A DNA stretch of 64,000 bases from Terriglobia bacterium (GTDB taxonomy: Bacteria; Acidobacteriota; Terriglobia; Terriglobales; Acidobacteriaceae): assembly GCA_021324365.1 (NCBI GenBank), contig JAJPJE010000048.1, forward strand, positions 28,512 through 92,511, in the 5' to 3' direction. The translations under genes were made by a program, and so were the position numbers. This document shows positions 17,401-25,407 of the stretch, piece after piece. Every line of letters begins with the position of its first letter. Position 1 is the first letter of the stretch. A model generated the notes under the pieces. It saw only the letters and a program-made list of their open reading frames with translations. It searched no databases and was not told where the DNA came from.

Positions 17401-18399
17401 GGAGGTGGCATTGTCGGCGCCTTCGGACTGCCCGCGGCAACTCCGATCCTCTCGCTCTCGTCACAGAGCCTCTCATTCAGCGGCACGGTGGGAGGAACGA
17501 ATCCTGCAAGTCAAACCGTCAACATCACGAATACCGGAAACGGTACTCTGTCCTACACAACGACTAGCGACAGCGCGTGGTTGACAGCATCGCCCTCAAG
17601 CGGCACGGCGCCGCAGGCACTTCAGGTTTCGGTCTCAAATACTGGGCTGACTGCCGGAACCTACACTGGTCACATCACCGTGACTGCAACGGGCGCTCAA
17701 AATTCTCCCGCTACGATTACGGTTACTTTCACCCTGACTACTGCGACTTCTGGGCTTGCCATTGATGCCAACGTAGCGAAAGACAATACCAGCGCCGCAG
17801 CATCAATCACCTCACCAGCTTTTTCGACGGCATCTTCGAACGAACTGCTGCTCGCTCTGATCGCGACCGACGGTATCAAGTCGAATATGACGGTAAGCAG
17901 CGTTACCGGTGGAGGCCTGACGTGGACTCTGGTGCTACGCACAAACGCGCAGGGAGGAACCTCCGAGATTTGGCGGGCGTTCGCGCCTTCAACGCTGAGC
18001 AACGTAACAGTGACAGCGAACCTTTCTCAGACCGTGATCTCTACGATGACAGTGCTGTCAATTTCCGGCGTTGATACCACCGGAAGTGGCAGCGGCGCGA
18101 TTGGGGCTACTGCAACGGCGAACAAGGCATCTGGAGCGCCGACTGCTTCGCTGACAACGACTCGTAACAACTCTCTCGTGCTTGGCGTGGGCAACGACTA
18201 CAACAATGCAATCTCTCACACCCCCGGCACAGGACAGGCACTCATACACCAGTTGCTGGCTACGAGTACCGGCGACACGTACTGGATGCAACGTCAGAAC
18301 GCCACAACTCCGCTAAGCGGAACTTCTGTGACGATCAACGATACAGCGCCGACTGGAGATAGCTACAACTTGAGCATCGTAGAAGTACGAACGCCATAA
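11476..18399 (+). CDS. Giant secreted mosaic protein: dimethylformamidase-beta-like, Ig-like, propeller and BACON-like domains
   Basis: A 2307-residue exported protein. The start is ATG 11476 behind GAGGAATTC; the longer frame to 11317 lacks a signal peptide. Approximate domain order: signal peptide 1-22; a 490-residue N-terminal module resembling the C-terminal part of the N,N-dimethylformamidase beta subunit (IEIYRIGYYQGNGARL, GHDEYVSGPKR, FFSGNEFFWKTRW, WDTEEDN); Ig-like 535-629 and 630-724; module A 732-944; two carboxypeptidase-regulatory-like folds 950-1110; module B 1116-1330; a third such fold 1335-1413; a BACON-like domain 1416-1515; a PQQ-type beta-propeller 1517-1987 (SLYALDAVSGAVLWKRNFG); a second BACON-like domain 1989-2089; module C 2094-2307. 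Modules A-C are paralogous. No PEP-CTERM, LPXTG or T9SS-like tail was seen. It is probably a surface or matrix protein; catalysis by the first domain is unproven. Confidence 0.88.
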   Translation: MVRKTFCFLFFVLSLTTAAFATCSAPQNAIEAENCLPGNPPSQWYPGVIDTTIQGFATSMSVNAGQTISFKVSTTASSYHIEIYRIGYYQGNGARLITTFTPTASLAQNQPACVTDATSRLYDCGNWKVSASWAVPSTATSGVYLAWLVRDDTGGDSYIPFVVRNDTSTSAVLFQTADESWQAYNGYGGHSLYGPATGFDLTNRGYKVSYNRPLSPIETETQFFYAEYPMVRWLEANGYDVTYFSSVDAAQSGSLIKNHQLYLSVGHDEYVSGPKRTNIEAALAAGVNLAFFSGNEFFWKTRWENSIDGSNTPYRTLVCYKETLGPTSNPPATAMVDPLDPPTWTGTWRDPSKSPPADGGRPENALTGQLFRVNGPGSDNTNLAIKVPAAEGKLRFWRNTAVAAQSANQTWTLPAGTLGYEWDTEEDNGSRPAGLFDLSTATYALTTDYLQDYGGLYGAGTATHHMSLYRAPSGALAFGAGTVQWSWGLDANHDGGGPGTDVNMQQATVNLFADMGIQPATLQPGLSLATKSTDTTPPSSFITSPANGAAVQAGTVVNVTGTASDTGGGIVAGVEVSTDSGATWHPASGLNSWNYTYTANKAGTFSIMSRAVDDSANLETPSAGVSIGVLGVTSLSLTSSNLSGGASTQGTVTLSAPAGTNGAVVSLSSSNSAVASVPASVTVPAGSASTTFTVSTSPVGISNSVTLSATYATTVTTSLTINPVFPPVPGNLDLDANVSNDQSASSSTIVSKTFSTTVGNELVLAMISSDALNSNMTVSSVAGAGLTWTLAVRTNAQGGTAEIWKAFAPNPLSNVSVTATFSQTSPGASITIMSFAGVDASNNGASAVGATASGSAASGAPKASLTTTRNGSWVLGVGTDYDNAVARTVGPGQILVHQAFSTTGDTFWTQIQSLATPASGTSVTINDTAPTADSYNLAILEVKPPLVGNFSISGTISPVAAGSGASVSLTGTVNQTVTADTQGNYTFTALPTGSYTVTPSQPSYVFSPASQSVTISSASASGVNFTGSTTYSLSGSITPSTAGSGASVSVTGPTTATVTANSSGTFTFPSLPNGTYTVTPSKNGFTFTPASQNATINNGNLTGVNFTGQSIPVVNVTVDAAVSNDSTTSSTSITSSPFSTTAGSELLLAFIGTDALSPNMTVSSVTGGGLTWTLVVRSNAQGGSSEIWRAFATAPLSNATVSANFSQTAPDATITVMSFTGVDSTGTNGSGAIGANLATNAKSGAPTITLTTTRNNSLVIGVGNDYDNAINRTVGTNQTMVHQFLATGAGDTYWVQRQNAATPSSGTAVRINDTAPTGDSYNLAAVEILPPITGPYSITGTISPTTGGSGAAVTLSGSASAVTSADSSGNYSFASLPNGSYTVTPSLSGYVYTPGNQPVTISGASVTGVNFTVAPLSTILSVAPAALVFTGNQGGSNPNAGTISITNAGNGALSYTTSSDSAWLTASPATGTAPQQLQISANTSGLAIGTYTGHITITASGAQNSPTTVTVVLNVVMATDWLMVDHDPARTGYSPDETALSGSTVPNLQLNWSTVVDGSVTTQPLYAHSVQVNGATHDIVMVGTAGNSLYALDAVSGAVLWKRNFGPSTPNNWAIPDGFGIEAPPVIDRVTGRVYTVPTDGTFHVLNLNDGTDVYTALTLIANPATNSVWGGLNKNGNSVYVATGSNGGDVAPWRGQVYKVDVTAAPTLTGNFVVVPGIAAPNGGGGIWGYGGVSTDQATGNVYAATAYDSTVLGNGNETTLPYSNSVIALNSGLSLLGYFQGPAPGTIPCSGAPCDLDFASTPTIFQPAGCSTMVAGGSKNGNLYLFRTTDLAVSGQPLQILNLNVPNDSLGSGGVGGVPAWDAPDNMLFITDAGPGVAGVSAGIVALNVTASCTLQVAWSKPLSGSDFPNSTPTVANGVVYVGEGNTGKIHAFNTLTGAELWASGSNYGAKSTFGAPTVTGGHLYAGSWTSYSGGGIVGAFGLPAATPILSLSSQSLSFSGTVGGTNPASQTVNITNTGNGTLSYTTTSDSAWLTASPSSGTAPQALQVSVSNTGLTAGTYTGHITVTATGAQNSPATITVTFTLTTATSGLAIDANVAKDNTSAAASITSPAFSTASSNELLLALIATDGIKSNMTVSSVTGGGLTWTLVLRTNAQGGTSEIWRAFAPSTLSNVTVTANLSQTVISTMTVLSISGVDTTGSGSGAIGATATANKASGAPTASLTTTRNNSLVLGVGNDYNNAISHTPGTGQALIHQLLATSTGDTYWMQRQNATTPLSGTSVTINDTAPTGDSYNLSIVEVRTP
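13669..14308 (+). repeat. Internal protein repeat, module A of three
   Basis: This copy covers about 213 codons, from LDLDANVSNDQSASSS to NLAILEVKPP. It shares MTVSSV.G.GLTWTL.VRTNAQGG..EIW.AFA and TSVTINDTAPT.DSYNL with the copies at 14821 and 17755. Confidence 0.85.
14821..15468 (+). repeat. Internal protein repeat, module B of three
   Basis: Second copy of the same ~213-residue module (VTVDAAVSNDSTTSS to NLAAVEILPP). Conserved landmarks are GGGLTWTLVVRSNAQGGSSE, LVIGVGNDYDNAI and DTAPTGDSYNLA. Confidence 0.85.
17755..18396 (+). repeat. Internal protein repeat, module C of three (C-terminal)
   Basis: Third copy, forming the C-terminus (LAIDANVAKDNTSAA to NLSIVEVRTP). It is closest to module B in MTVSSVTGGGLTWTLVLR and VLGVGNDYNNAI. 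Confidence 0.85.
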
Positions 18400-18416
18400 T
18401 CAAGCATCGCAAGTGT

Positions 18417-18442
18417 GCCAGGCGAGATCATTCTCGCCTGGC
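18417..18442 (+). terminator. Hairpin terminator after the first giant gene
   Basis: A perfect 11-bp stem, GCCAGGCGAGA with TCTCGCCTGGC, around a TCAT tetraloop, starting 17 bp after the stop codon. The following tract (TCAAACCTTTC) is only weakly T-rich, so it may be a 3' stabilising hairpin as well as a terminator. Confidence 0.6.
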
Positions 18443-18824
18443 TCAAACCTTTCAAAATCCCTCACACCTTTGGTGCCATTCTGCCCTGCTGTCTAGTGCT
18501 GGGAAGCTTTCTATCCTTTAGCTGTAAGACTTTGACCATTCCAGCTGGAACGTTAGGCCGCGATTGGGCTCCACAAGTACCGCCTTCCTTGTGACGCATC
18601 ACTCGTCGTGGTGACAATGTGCCATTGTGGGCGCCACAGGCTCTAGTACTTCCACACACAGCCTCTCCGCCGACGCGCTTCTAGTCTCTCCACGTCACCT
18701 TTCTGGAATTTCGCGTGCGCTTTTCAGCAACGGAACCCGAGTTCCGGAGTGGTAGACGTGTGCACCGCCCTAAATGAGACCGTTTCACCCTCTTTTTATA
18801 GTCGCGCTGTCGGGAGATCGATTT
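18443..18824. other. Intergenic region between the two giant genes
   Basis: This 382-bp region has no credible gene. An ACAATG-tgc-CATTGT inverted repeat lies near 18614-18628. A GGAAC...GTAGAC arrangement near 18733-18757 loosely resembles an ECF-sigma promoter but is too weak to call. Confidence 0.35.
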
Positions 18825-21800
18825 ATGAACCGTTCATTTGTTTTCATTCTTTCTTGTGCTGTCGGAGTGTCTGTTTCGTTGTTTGCACAGAATCCGGAGC
18901 CTGCCAATTGGTCCGCCGGTGACATGCATGTTCACCGCAGCTGCGGAGGAGCTCCGCAGGCAATCTCGACCATCCACGACAAGATGAATGACCAGAATCT
19001 AGCGGCATTGAGTCTTCTTGCTGACGTGGGCAACGGAGAAGTTCAGGACCCGGCACAAGATCTTCCGCGCGTTAATGGATTCGACGACCCCATCTCCACC
19101 TCTGGCCGAATCGTGCATTGGGACGCTGAGTGGCATTGGGATGCAACTTATTCTCAGTATCCTCACCAGGCATTGGGAGGACATGTGCTCGCTCTCGGGC
19201 TAAACGAGGCTCACCAGATCTGGCAGGAATATACGTATCCCATCTTCCAGTGGGCGCACTCGCAAAACGCGATCGCGGGTTTTGCGCACATGCAGTACTT
19301 GGACAACGGCATTCCGCAGTCGTTGACTTGCTGCACTCCCGTTGAATATCCGGTGGAAATTGCGCTGGGCGCATCCGATTTCATCTCGGAGGATGTGAAC
19401 GGCAGCGACACAGCCATTCAAGCCTATTACCGCTTGCTCAATAGCGGATTCCGCCCAGGCTTTGCGGCCGGTACCGACTACCCTTGCAATGACGGCACAA
19501 CCATTGGTGCGCCGCTGACCTACGCTCGCATCGCGAACGGACAGATGAACTACCGCAACTGGATCGACGCTATCTCAAACGGCCGGACAGTTGTATCCCT
19601 GAATGGTCATAGCGAGTTTCTCGATTTAGCTGTAAACGGCACCGCCCGTCCCGGTGATGAAATTCGTCTTGCGGGCAGTGGAAACGTGTCGATTTCAGTT
19701 CAATGGAATGCCACCAAGGATCTGAGCGGAACCATCGAGTTGGTGTCGAACGGAGTAGTGGTCGCGAGCAAACAGGCTTCTGTCAGCCCAAGTTCTTCAG
19801 CGACGTTGACAGCCACAGTCAGTTTTCCTAAAAGCGGATGGATCGCAGCTCGGCGGATGGGTAGCAACGGACACGCCGTGCATACAGCCGCTGTGTTCGT
19901 GATTGTGAATAATGCCCCAATTCGCGTGAATACTACTGACCCTCAGTTCTATATCGACTGGATCAACAGTCTTCTTACCCGCACATCACCGGGCGGTGAC
20001 TGGAATTGGTACTTCCCGACCAGCCTGAGCGCTGCGCAAGGCCGTTACGTCGCAGCGCGCACACTGTATCAGCAGATTCTGAAAGAGGCTCAAGGCACCG
20101 CTCCCGCTCTGTCCTCTATAACCGTGAGTGCAGCGAACCAGACGATTTCTTCCGGAAGCACCCAGCAACTCGTGGCAACCGCCATCTATTCCGACGGCAG
20201 CACGGCGAACATCAGCAGTCAGGTGACCTGGTCTTCTTCCAATGCGAATGTTGCTTCAATCAACCTTCGCGGACTCGCGGCAGCAGCGAACAGCGGAACA
20301 ACAATCATCTCAGCGACACAGTCAGGCGTAACTGGCAGTACCACGCTCAATGTTCAGACCGTTCCACTTACAATCACCACGCAATCGCCCGCCACTGGCA
20401 CCGTAGGTGTTGCCTATTCGATGGCGCTAGCTGCTTCGGGAGGCACTCCTCCATATACGTGGGCTGTGGCCAGCGGATCGCTTCCGTCAGGTTTATCTCT
20501 GAACAATGGAACTGGAACGATTTCCGGAACGCCCAGCGTACCAGGCACTTTCAATTTCAATATCGAGGTGGTCGACTCTGCAACACCTGCGCAAACAACT
20601 GTGAAGACGCTCACAATCACGATTGCAGCAACTGGCGCGTGCCCTTGCACTATCTGGAGCAGTACGACGACTCCATCTGTTCCCGATGCTGGGCCCGATG
20701 CTCCAGTGGAACTTGGAGTATCTTTCCGAGCCGACACCGATGGCTACATCACCGCCATCCGCTTCTACAAAGGAGCAGGTAATACAGGGACTCACGTCGC
20801 GAATCTTTGGAATTCGAGCGGTGCATTGCTTGCGACCGCGACTTTTGCGAATGAAACTTCCACCGGATGGCAACAAGTCGGGTTTGCGAGTCCGGTTCTT
20901 ATCAAAGCGAACACGGTCTACACCGCCTCGTACCACACCAACGTCGGTCATTACGCTGACGATCAGTATTATTTTGGAAACGGGGTCGATCGTGCACCAC
21001 TGCACGCGGCGGCCGATGGTGTCAGTGGTGCCAACGGAGTGTATGCGTATGGATCTTCGAGTGCTTTCCCCGATCAAGGGTGGCACTCTTCCAATTATTG
21101 GGTTGATGTCGTGTTCACCCCCGCCGGTCCTGATACCACAGCGCCCAACGTTAGCTCCGTATCGCCCGCGGCGGGGGCAACAGGTGTTGGTACGAACGGG
21201 TTGGTGCTGGCCAATTTCAGCGAAGCGCTGGACGCCACAACCGTTAACAACAATTCGTTTCAGCTGCTCGATTCAACCGGAGCGCCCATTGTCGCGACAG
21301 TCACTTACGATGCAAGCGTCAGCACAGCAAAACTACAAACTTCATCTCCTCTCCCCTACTCGTCTACGTACACCGCAGTGATCAAAGGCGGAGCTATCAA
21401 GGATCTTGCGGGAAACGTGTTGTTGACTGACTATAGGTGGTCATTCACCACTGCAGCGGCGCCGGTACCTCCCCCGAACGACGGGCCAGGCGGTCCGATT
21501 CTGATCGTCTCATCAACATCAAATCCATTTAGCCGTTACTACCCAGAGATTCTTCGCGCAGAGGGTCTCAACGAATTCACCGCGATGGACATCTCATTGG
21601 TCTCCAGTTCAACGTTGGCGAACTACGATGTGGTGATCCTTGGAGAATTCCCGCTGACATCATCGCAAGTCAGCATATTCAGCAGTTGGGTTGCAAGCGG
21701 AGGCAATCTTATCGCTATGCGACCCGATAAGCAGCTCGCCAACCTTCTTGGCGTAACCTATGGCAATGCGACTCTCGACGATGCGTATCTGCTGTTGAAC

Positions 21801-24800
21801 ACCAGCTCGGGCCCCGCAAGCGGTCTCGTCAATCAGACAATTCAATTTCATGGAACCGCGGACTTGTACTCTCTGAATGGTGCTACGAGCCTGGCGACAC
21901 TCTTCTCCAATGCAAATACCTCTACGGCCAAACCGGCGGTCACGCTGAATCAGGTCGGACTAGGCAAGGCTGCCGCGTTCACTTACGACTTAGCTCGTTC
22001 AGTCGTATATACGAGGCAGGGGAACCCCGCATGGGCTGGACAGGCACGCGATGGGCAATCCGGTCCAATGAGGAGCGATGACTTGTTCTTTGGAGACGCA
22101 TCCTTCGACTCTCAAAATGATTATGTCGACCTCACCAAGGTCGCGATTCCCCAGGCTGATGAGCAGCAACGCTTGCTGGCAAATCTGATATTGCAGATGA
22201 ACCAGAGCAAGCGCCCCCTTCCGCGGTTCTGGTATTTCCCTCGCGGACTGAAGGCAGTAGTGGTTATGACCGGGGATGACCACGGCGAACTCTATCGCGG
22301 GGGCGCAACAGCCGATCGTTTCGACTATTACGCTTCCGTCAGTCCCTCCGGCTGTTCTGTCGCCGATTGGCAATGCGTGCGAGCAACGGCTTATCTGTTA
22401 GCTCCGAATGTAGCGAATAATCCGCTGACGAATGCTCAAGCGGCTGAGTACGCGGCCGACGGCTTTGAGATCGGCGTGCACGTGGATTCGGTGCCAGACT
22501 GCGTCGATTGGACTCCGTCTGAATTGGCTTCCGACTACAGTACGCAGATAGCTTCATTCGCAGCGAAGTACCCCAGCCTGACTCCGGCTAAAACTCACCG
22601 CATGCACTGTGTGAGCTGGAGCGACTATGACTCGCAGCCACAGGTCGAACTGCAGAATGGCATCCGGCTCGACACAACCTACTATTATTGGCCTGACGCC
22701 TGGGTGAATGATCGTCCCGGCATGTTTACCGGATCAGGCATGCCGATGCGTTTAACGAAACGCGATGGCACTCTGCTCGACATCTATCAGGCCGCAACAC
22801 AAATGACTGATGAGTCGGGGCAGAGCTATCCGATGAACGTTGAAACATTGCTCAACAATGCTCTGGGATCGACCGGCTACTACGGGGCATTTACCACAAA
22901 CATGCACAACGACTCGGCTTCGTCAGATGGGGCTGAAGCCATTATCGAATCTGCTCAGGCTCGCGGAGTTCCGGTGATTTCCGCGGCGCAATTGCTCACG
23001 TGGCTTGATGGACGTAATGGCTCTTCCTTCTCGTCTCTGACGTGGAGTGGCAATACCCTAAGCTTTTCTATCCAGATCGCCTCGGGTGCCAATGGGCTCC
23101 AGGCAATGCTACCAATCACTGCATCTTCTGGCGTTCTCAGCAATCTCACTTTGAGTGGAAGCCCGGTTCCTTACAGTTCACAAACGATCAAGGGCATCTC
23201 ATACGCGGTATTTACGGCGGCGGCAGGAACATACGCTGCGACGTACGCGGGCACGGTGCCAGTCTCCATTACATCGGTTGTCATGAATCCCTCGACTGTC
23301 GTTGGCGGTAGGAGTTCTACGGGAACCATTACCCTGACCGGTCCTGCCCCGGCTGGAGGTGCGATGGTCGCCTTATCTACCAACGACGTCGTTGCGAGCT
23401 CATTGCCACAGGCTGCGATCACAGTGCCGCAGGGATCTACGACCGCAACCTTCCTGGTTAATGCAAATATCGTCTCCTCAACGACAAATGTCATTATTTC
23501 CGCGTCCTACGGTGGTGCTAATGCCAGCACATTGCTGACGATTACGCCTCTGCCCGCTGTCGCTTCAGTTTCTCTAAGCCCCACAACGTTGCTAGGAGGA
23601 CAGGCTTCGACGGGAACCGTCACCATCACGCAAGCAGCTGGAGTTGGCGGCACAGTAGTGAATCTCTCCAGCGGAAACACCAGTGTCGTGACGGTACCGG
23701 GGAGTGTCACCGTGCAACCGGGCAGCACTAGTGCTACATTCGCCGCGGGTACGTATTCGGTCGCGAACCAAACTGCAGTTTCCATTTCAGCTTCGCTCAA
23801 CTCGAGTAGCCAGACAGCCGTGCTTACCGTTAATCCTCCGCCACCTGTCGTGATTACCACACAGCAATTACCAGCTGGAATGGTCAGCAATGCGTATTCG
23901 ACAACGCTATCTGCGTCTGGAGGAACAGCGCCTTACGTGTGGACAATCTCCAGTGGATCGCTTCCGAGCGGCCTGTCACTCGGAAACACCAGCGGTGTAA
24001 TCTCGGGAACGCCAGCCGCGGCTGGAACGTTCGCATTTACCTTGAAAGCAATCGATTCCGCAACGCCTCCTCAAACGGCTTCCCAAGCGCTGAGCATATC
24101 GATTACCGCTCCGGGAGTTTGCCCGTGCTCCATCTGGTCGACAAGTACCGCACCGATCACAGCAGACTCTGGTCCTGATTCTGCGGTTGAGCTCGGCGTC
24201 AATTTCCGGGCAGATGCGGATGGCTACATTACTGGGATTCGCTTCTACAAAGGATCCGGCAATACCGGTACTCACGTGGGAAATTTGTGGAGTTCCAGCG
24301 GCGCACTCCTTGCAACCGCTACTTTCGCAAATGAGTCAGCCACCGGATGGCAGCAAGTGAATTTTTCCAGCCCTGTTGCGATCTCAGCTAATACCGTCTA
24401 TGTCGCGTCGTATCACACCAGTGCTGGGCATTACGCTGACGATCAAAACTTCTTTGTCAGCCCAATCGACAAATCCCCGCTGCATGCGCTTGCGGACGGA
24501 GCAGGCACTCCCAACGGGGTCTTCGCCTACGGTTCCACCAGCAGCTTCCCCAATCAGAGCTGGCACGCTTCCAATTATTGGGTGGACGTCATCTTTGTAC
24601 CGGGTCCTCCTCCAGCCGTGACTATCGCATCGGTGACTCTGACTCCAACTTCGGTGCTAGGTGGAACATCCTCCACGGGCACAGTCACTCTTACCGGAGC
24701 TGCACCGGCGGGCGGGATCACCCTGTCGCTTGCCAGCGATAATGCTTCCGTTGCGACGGCTCCTTCCAGCATCATCGTGGCTGCGAACTCAAGCACCGCA

Positions 24801-25187
24801 ACCTTCACAGTTACAACAGTTCCGGTTGCCGCAAACGCTACTGCGACGATTACTGCCAGTTACGGTTCTGCGACGAAAACGGCGACGCTTACGGTGACGT
24901 CACCTTCTCTATCTTCTCTTACATTGAATCCCACCCGGGTAAAAGCTGGCACGTCGTCGACAGGAACAGCCACACTCAGCGGGCCCGCTCCACCCGGGGG
25001 AATCGTTCTAGCCGTATCGCGAACCGGCTCCAACGCTATCGTTCCAGCGAGCGTCACCGTACCCCCTGCAAGCAAGACTGCCACTTTCAGCATAGGTACC
25101 GCTACGACAACAATTACGTTGCGGTCGACAATCTCGGCAACTTACAAAACCGTCGCCAGGTCAGCGACGCTTACCATCTCACCATAA
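18825..25187 (+). CDS. Giant secreted mosaic protein: PHP-like, DUF4082-type, amidotransferase-like and polysaccharide-deacetylase-like domains
   Basis: A 2120-residue exported protein. The start is ATG 18825 behind GGGAG, giving MNRSFVFILSCAVGVSVSLF and cleavage near FAQ. Approximate domains: a CehA/McbA- or PHP-like metallohydrolase 25-420 (GDMHVHRSCGG, FISEDVNGSD, PGFAAGTDYP); Big_2-like Ig 425-511; He_PIG-like 515-602; DUF4082-like 605-765; SbsA-type Ig 769-879; a class I amidotransferase-like fold 889-1125 (YDVVILGEFPLT, SWVASGGNLIAMRP); a polysaccharide-deacetylase-like fold 1131-1399 (VVMTGDDHGELYRG, GFEIGVHVDSV); Ig repeats 1484-1670; He_PIG 1673-1762; a second DUF4082-like 1764-1925; Ig repeats 1930-2120. 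It ends flush with the last Ig domain and has no sorting tail. It probably acts at the cell surface or outside on carbohydrate; each catalytic call rests on motifs only. Confidence 0.87.
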   Translation: MNRSFVFILSCAVGVSVSLFAQNPEPANWSAGDMHVHRSCGGAPQAISTIHDKMNDQNLAALSLLADVGNGEVQDPAQDLPRVNGFDDPISTSGRIVHWDAEWHWDATYSQYPHQALGGHVLALGLNEAHQIWQEYTYPIFQWAHSQNAIAGFAHMQYLDNGIPQSLTCCTPVEYPVEIALGASDFISEDVNGSDTAIQAYYRLLNSGFRPGFAAGTDYPCNDGTTIGAPLTYARIANGQMNYRNWIDAISNGRTVVSLNGHSEFLDLAVNGTARPGDEIRLAGSGNVSISVQWNATKDLSGTIELVSNGVVVASKQASVSPSSSATLTATVSFPKSGWIAARRMGSNGHAVHTAAVFVIVNNAPIRVNTTDPQFYIDWINSLLTRTSPGGDWNWYFPTSLSAAQGRYVAARTLYQQILKEAQGTAPALSSITVSAANQTISSGSTQQLVATAIYSDGSTANISSQVTWSSSNANVASINLRGLAAAANSGTTIISATQSGVTGSTTLNVQTVPLTITTQSPATGTVGVAYSMALAASGGTPPYTWAVASGSLPSGLSLNNGTGTISGTPSVPGTFNFNIEVVDSATPAQTTVKTLTITIAATGACPCTIWSSTTTPSVPDAGPDAPVELGVSFRADTDGYITAIRFYKGAGNTGTHVANLWNSSGALLATATFANETSTGWQQVGFASPVLIKANTVYTASYHTNVGHYADDQYYFGNGVDRAPLHAAADGVSGANGVYAYGSSSAFPDQGWHSSNYWVDVVFTPAGPDTTAPNVSSVSPAAGATGVGTNGLVLANFSEALDATTVNNNSFQLLDSTGAPIVATVTYDASVSTAKLQTSSPLPYSSTYTAVIKGGAIKDLAGNVLLTDYRWSFTTAAAPVPPPNDGPGGPILIVSSTSNPFSRYYPEILRAEGLNEFTAMDISLVSSSTLANYDVVILGEFPLTSSQVSIFSSWVASGGNLIAMRPDKQLANLLGVTYGNATLDDAYLLLNTSSGPASGLVNQTIQFHGTADLYSLNGATSLATLFSNANTSTAKPAVTLNQVGLGKAAAFTYDLARSVVYTRQGNPAWAGQARDGQSGPMRSDDLFFGDASFDSQNDYVDLTKVAIPQADEQQRLLANLILQMNQSKRPLPRFWYFPRGLKAVVVMTGDDHGELYRGGATADRFDYYASVSPSGCSVADWQCVRATAYLLAPNVANNPLTNAQAAEYAADGFEIGVHVDSVPDCVDWTPSELASDYSTQIASFAAKYPSLTPAKTHRMHCVSWSDYDSQPQVELQNGIRLDTTYYYWPDAWVNDRPGMFTGSGMPMRLTKRDGTLLDIYQAATQMTDESGQSYPMNVETLLNNALGSTGYYGAFTTNMHNDSASSDGAEAIIESAQARGVPVISAAQLLTWLDGRNGSSFSSLTWSGNTLSFSIQIASGANGLQAMLPITASSGVLSNLTLSGSPVPYSSQTIKGISYAVFTAAAGTYAATYAGTVPVSITSVVMNPSTVVGGRSSTGTITLTGPAPAGGAMVALSTNDVVASSLPQAAITVPQGSTTATFLVNANIVSSTTNVIISASYGGANASTLLTITPLPAVASVSLSPTTLLGGQASTGTVTITQAAGVGGTVVNLSSGNTSVVTVPGSVTVQPGSTSATFAAGTYSVANQTAVSISASLNSSSQTAVLTVNPPPPVVITTQQLPAGMVSNAYSTTLSASGGTAPYVWTISSGSLPSGLSLGNTSGVISGTPAAAGTFAFTLKAIDSATPPQTASQALSISITAPGVCPCSIWSTSTAPITADSGPDSAVELGVNFRADADGYITGIRFYKGSGNTGTHVGNLWSSSGALLATATFANESATGWQQVNFSSPVAISANTVYVASYHTSAGHYADDQNFFVSPIDKSPLHALADGAGTPNGVFAYGSTSSFPNQSWHASNYWVDVIFVPGPPPAVTIASVTLTPTSVLGGTSSTGTVTLTGAAPAGGITLSLASDNASVATAPSSIIVAANSSTATFTVTTVPVAANATATITASYGSATKTATLTVTSPSLSSLTLNPTRVKAGTSSTGTATLSGPAPPGGIVLAVSRTGSNAIVPASVTVPPASKTATFSIGTATTTITLRSTISATYKTVARSATLTISP
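20638..21120 (+). repeat. DUF4082-like module, copy 1
   Basis: Starts CPCTIWSSTTTPSVPDAGPD and includes GYITAIRFYKGAGNTGTHV and SNYWVDVVFTP. Closely similar to the copy at 24116 in both protein and DNA, indicating an internal duplication. Confidence 0.85.
24116..24604 (+). repeat. DUF4082-like module, copy 2
   Basis: Starts CPCSIWSTSTAPITADSGPD and includes GYITGIRFYKGSGNTGTHV and SNYWVDVIFVP. Each copy is preceded by a He_PIG-like domain, so the two-domain unit was duplicated together. Confidence 0.85.
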
Positions 25188-25407
25188 GCAGACGCAGCCG
25201 CCATGTATCGTTCTGCGATTTGCCATACGTACTCAGGATACCGAGGTTCTGGAGGAGTCCTCTGGATCGAACGGATTCTCGGCAGTTGTGGATCGCGCTG
25301 GATGTAAACGTTTGTGTCATTGCCGTGCGTGGAACGCCGCAGGTACCATCGCTTGGAACGCATGAGCATTGTTGATCACACGGTGAACAGGCTGTATCGC
25401 ATCTGCC

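Noticed and set aside
13669..18396. Repeats in the giant genes as a CRISPR or tandem DNA array
   Set aside because: The repeats are long, divergent and in frame, encoding protein modules; no short direct repeats with unique spacers occur.
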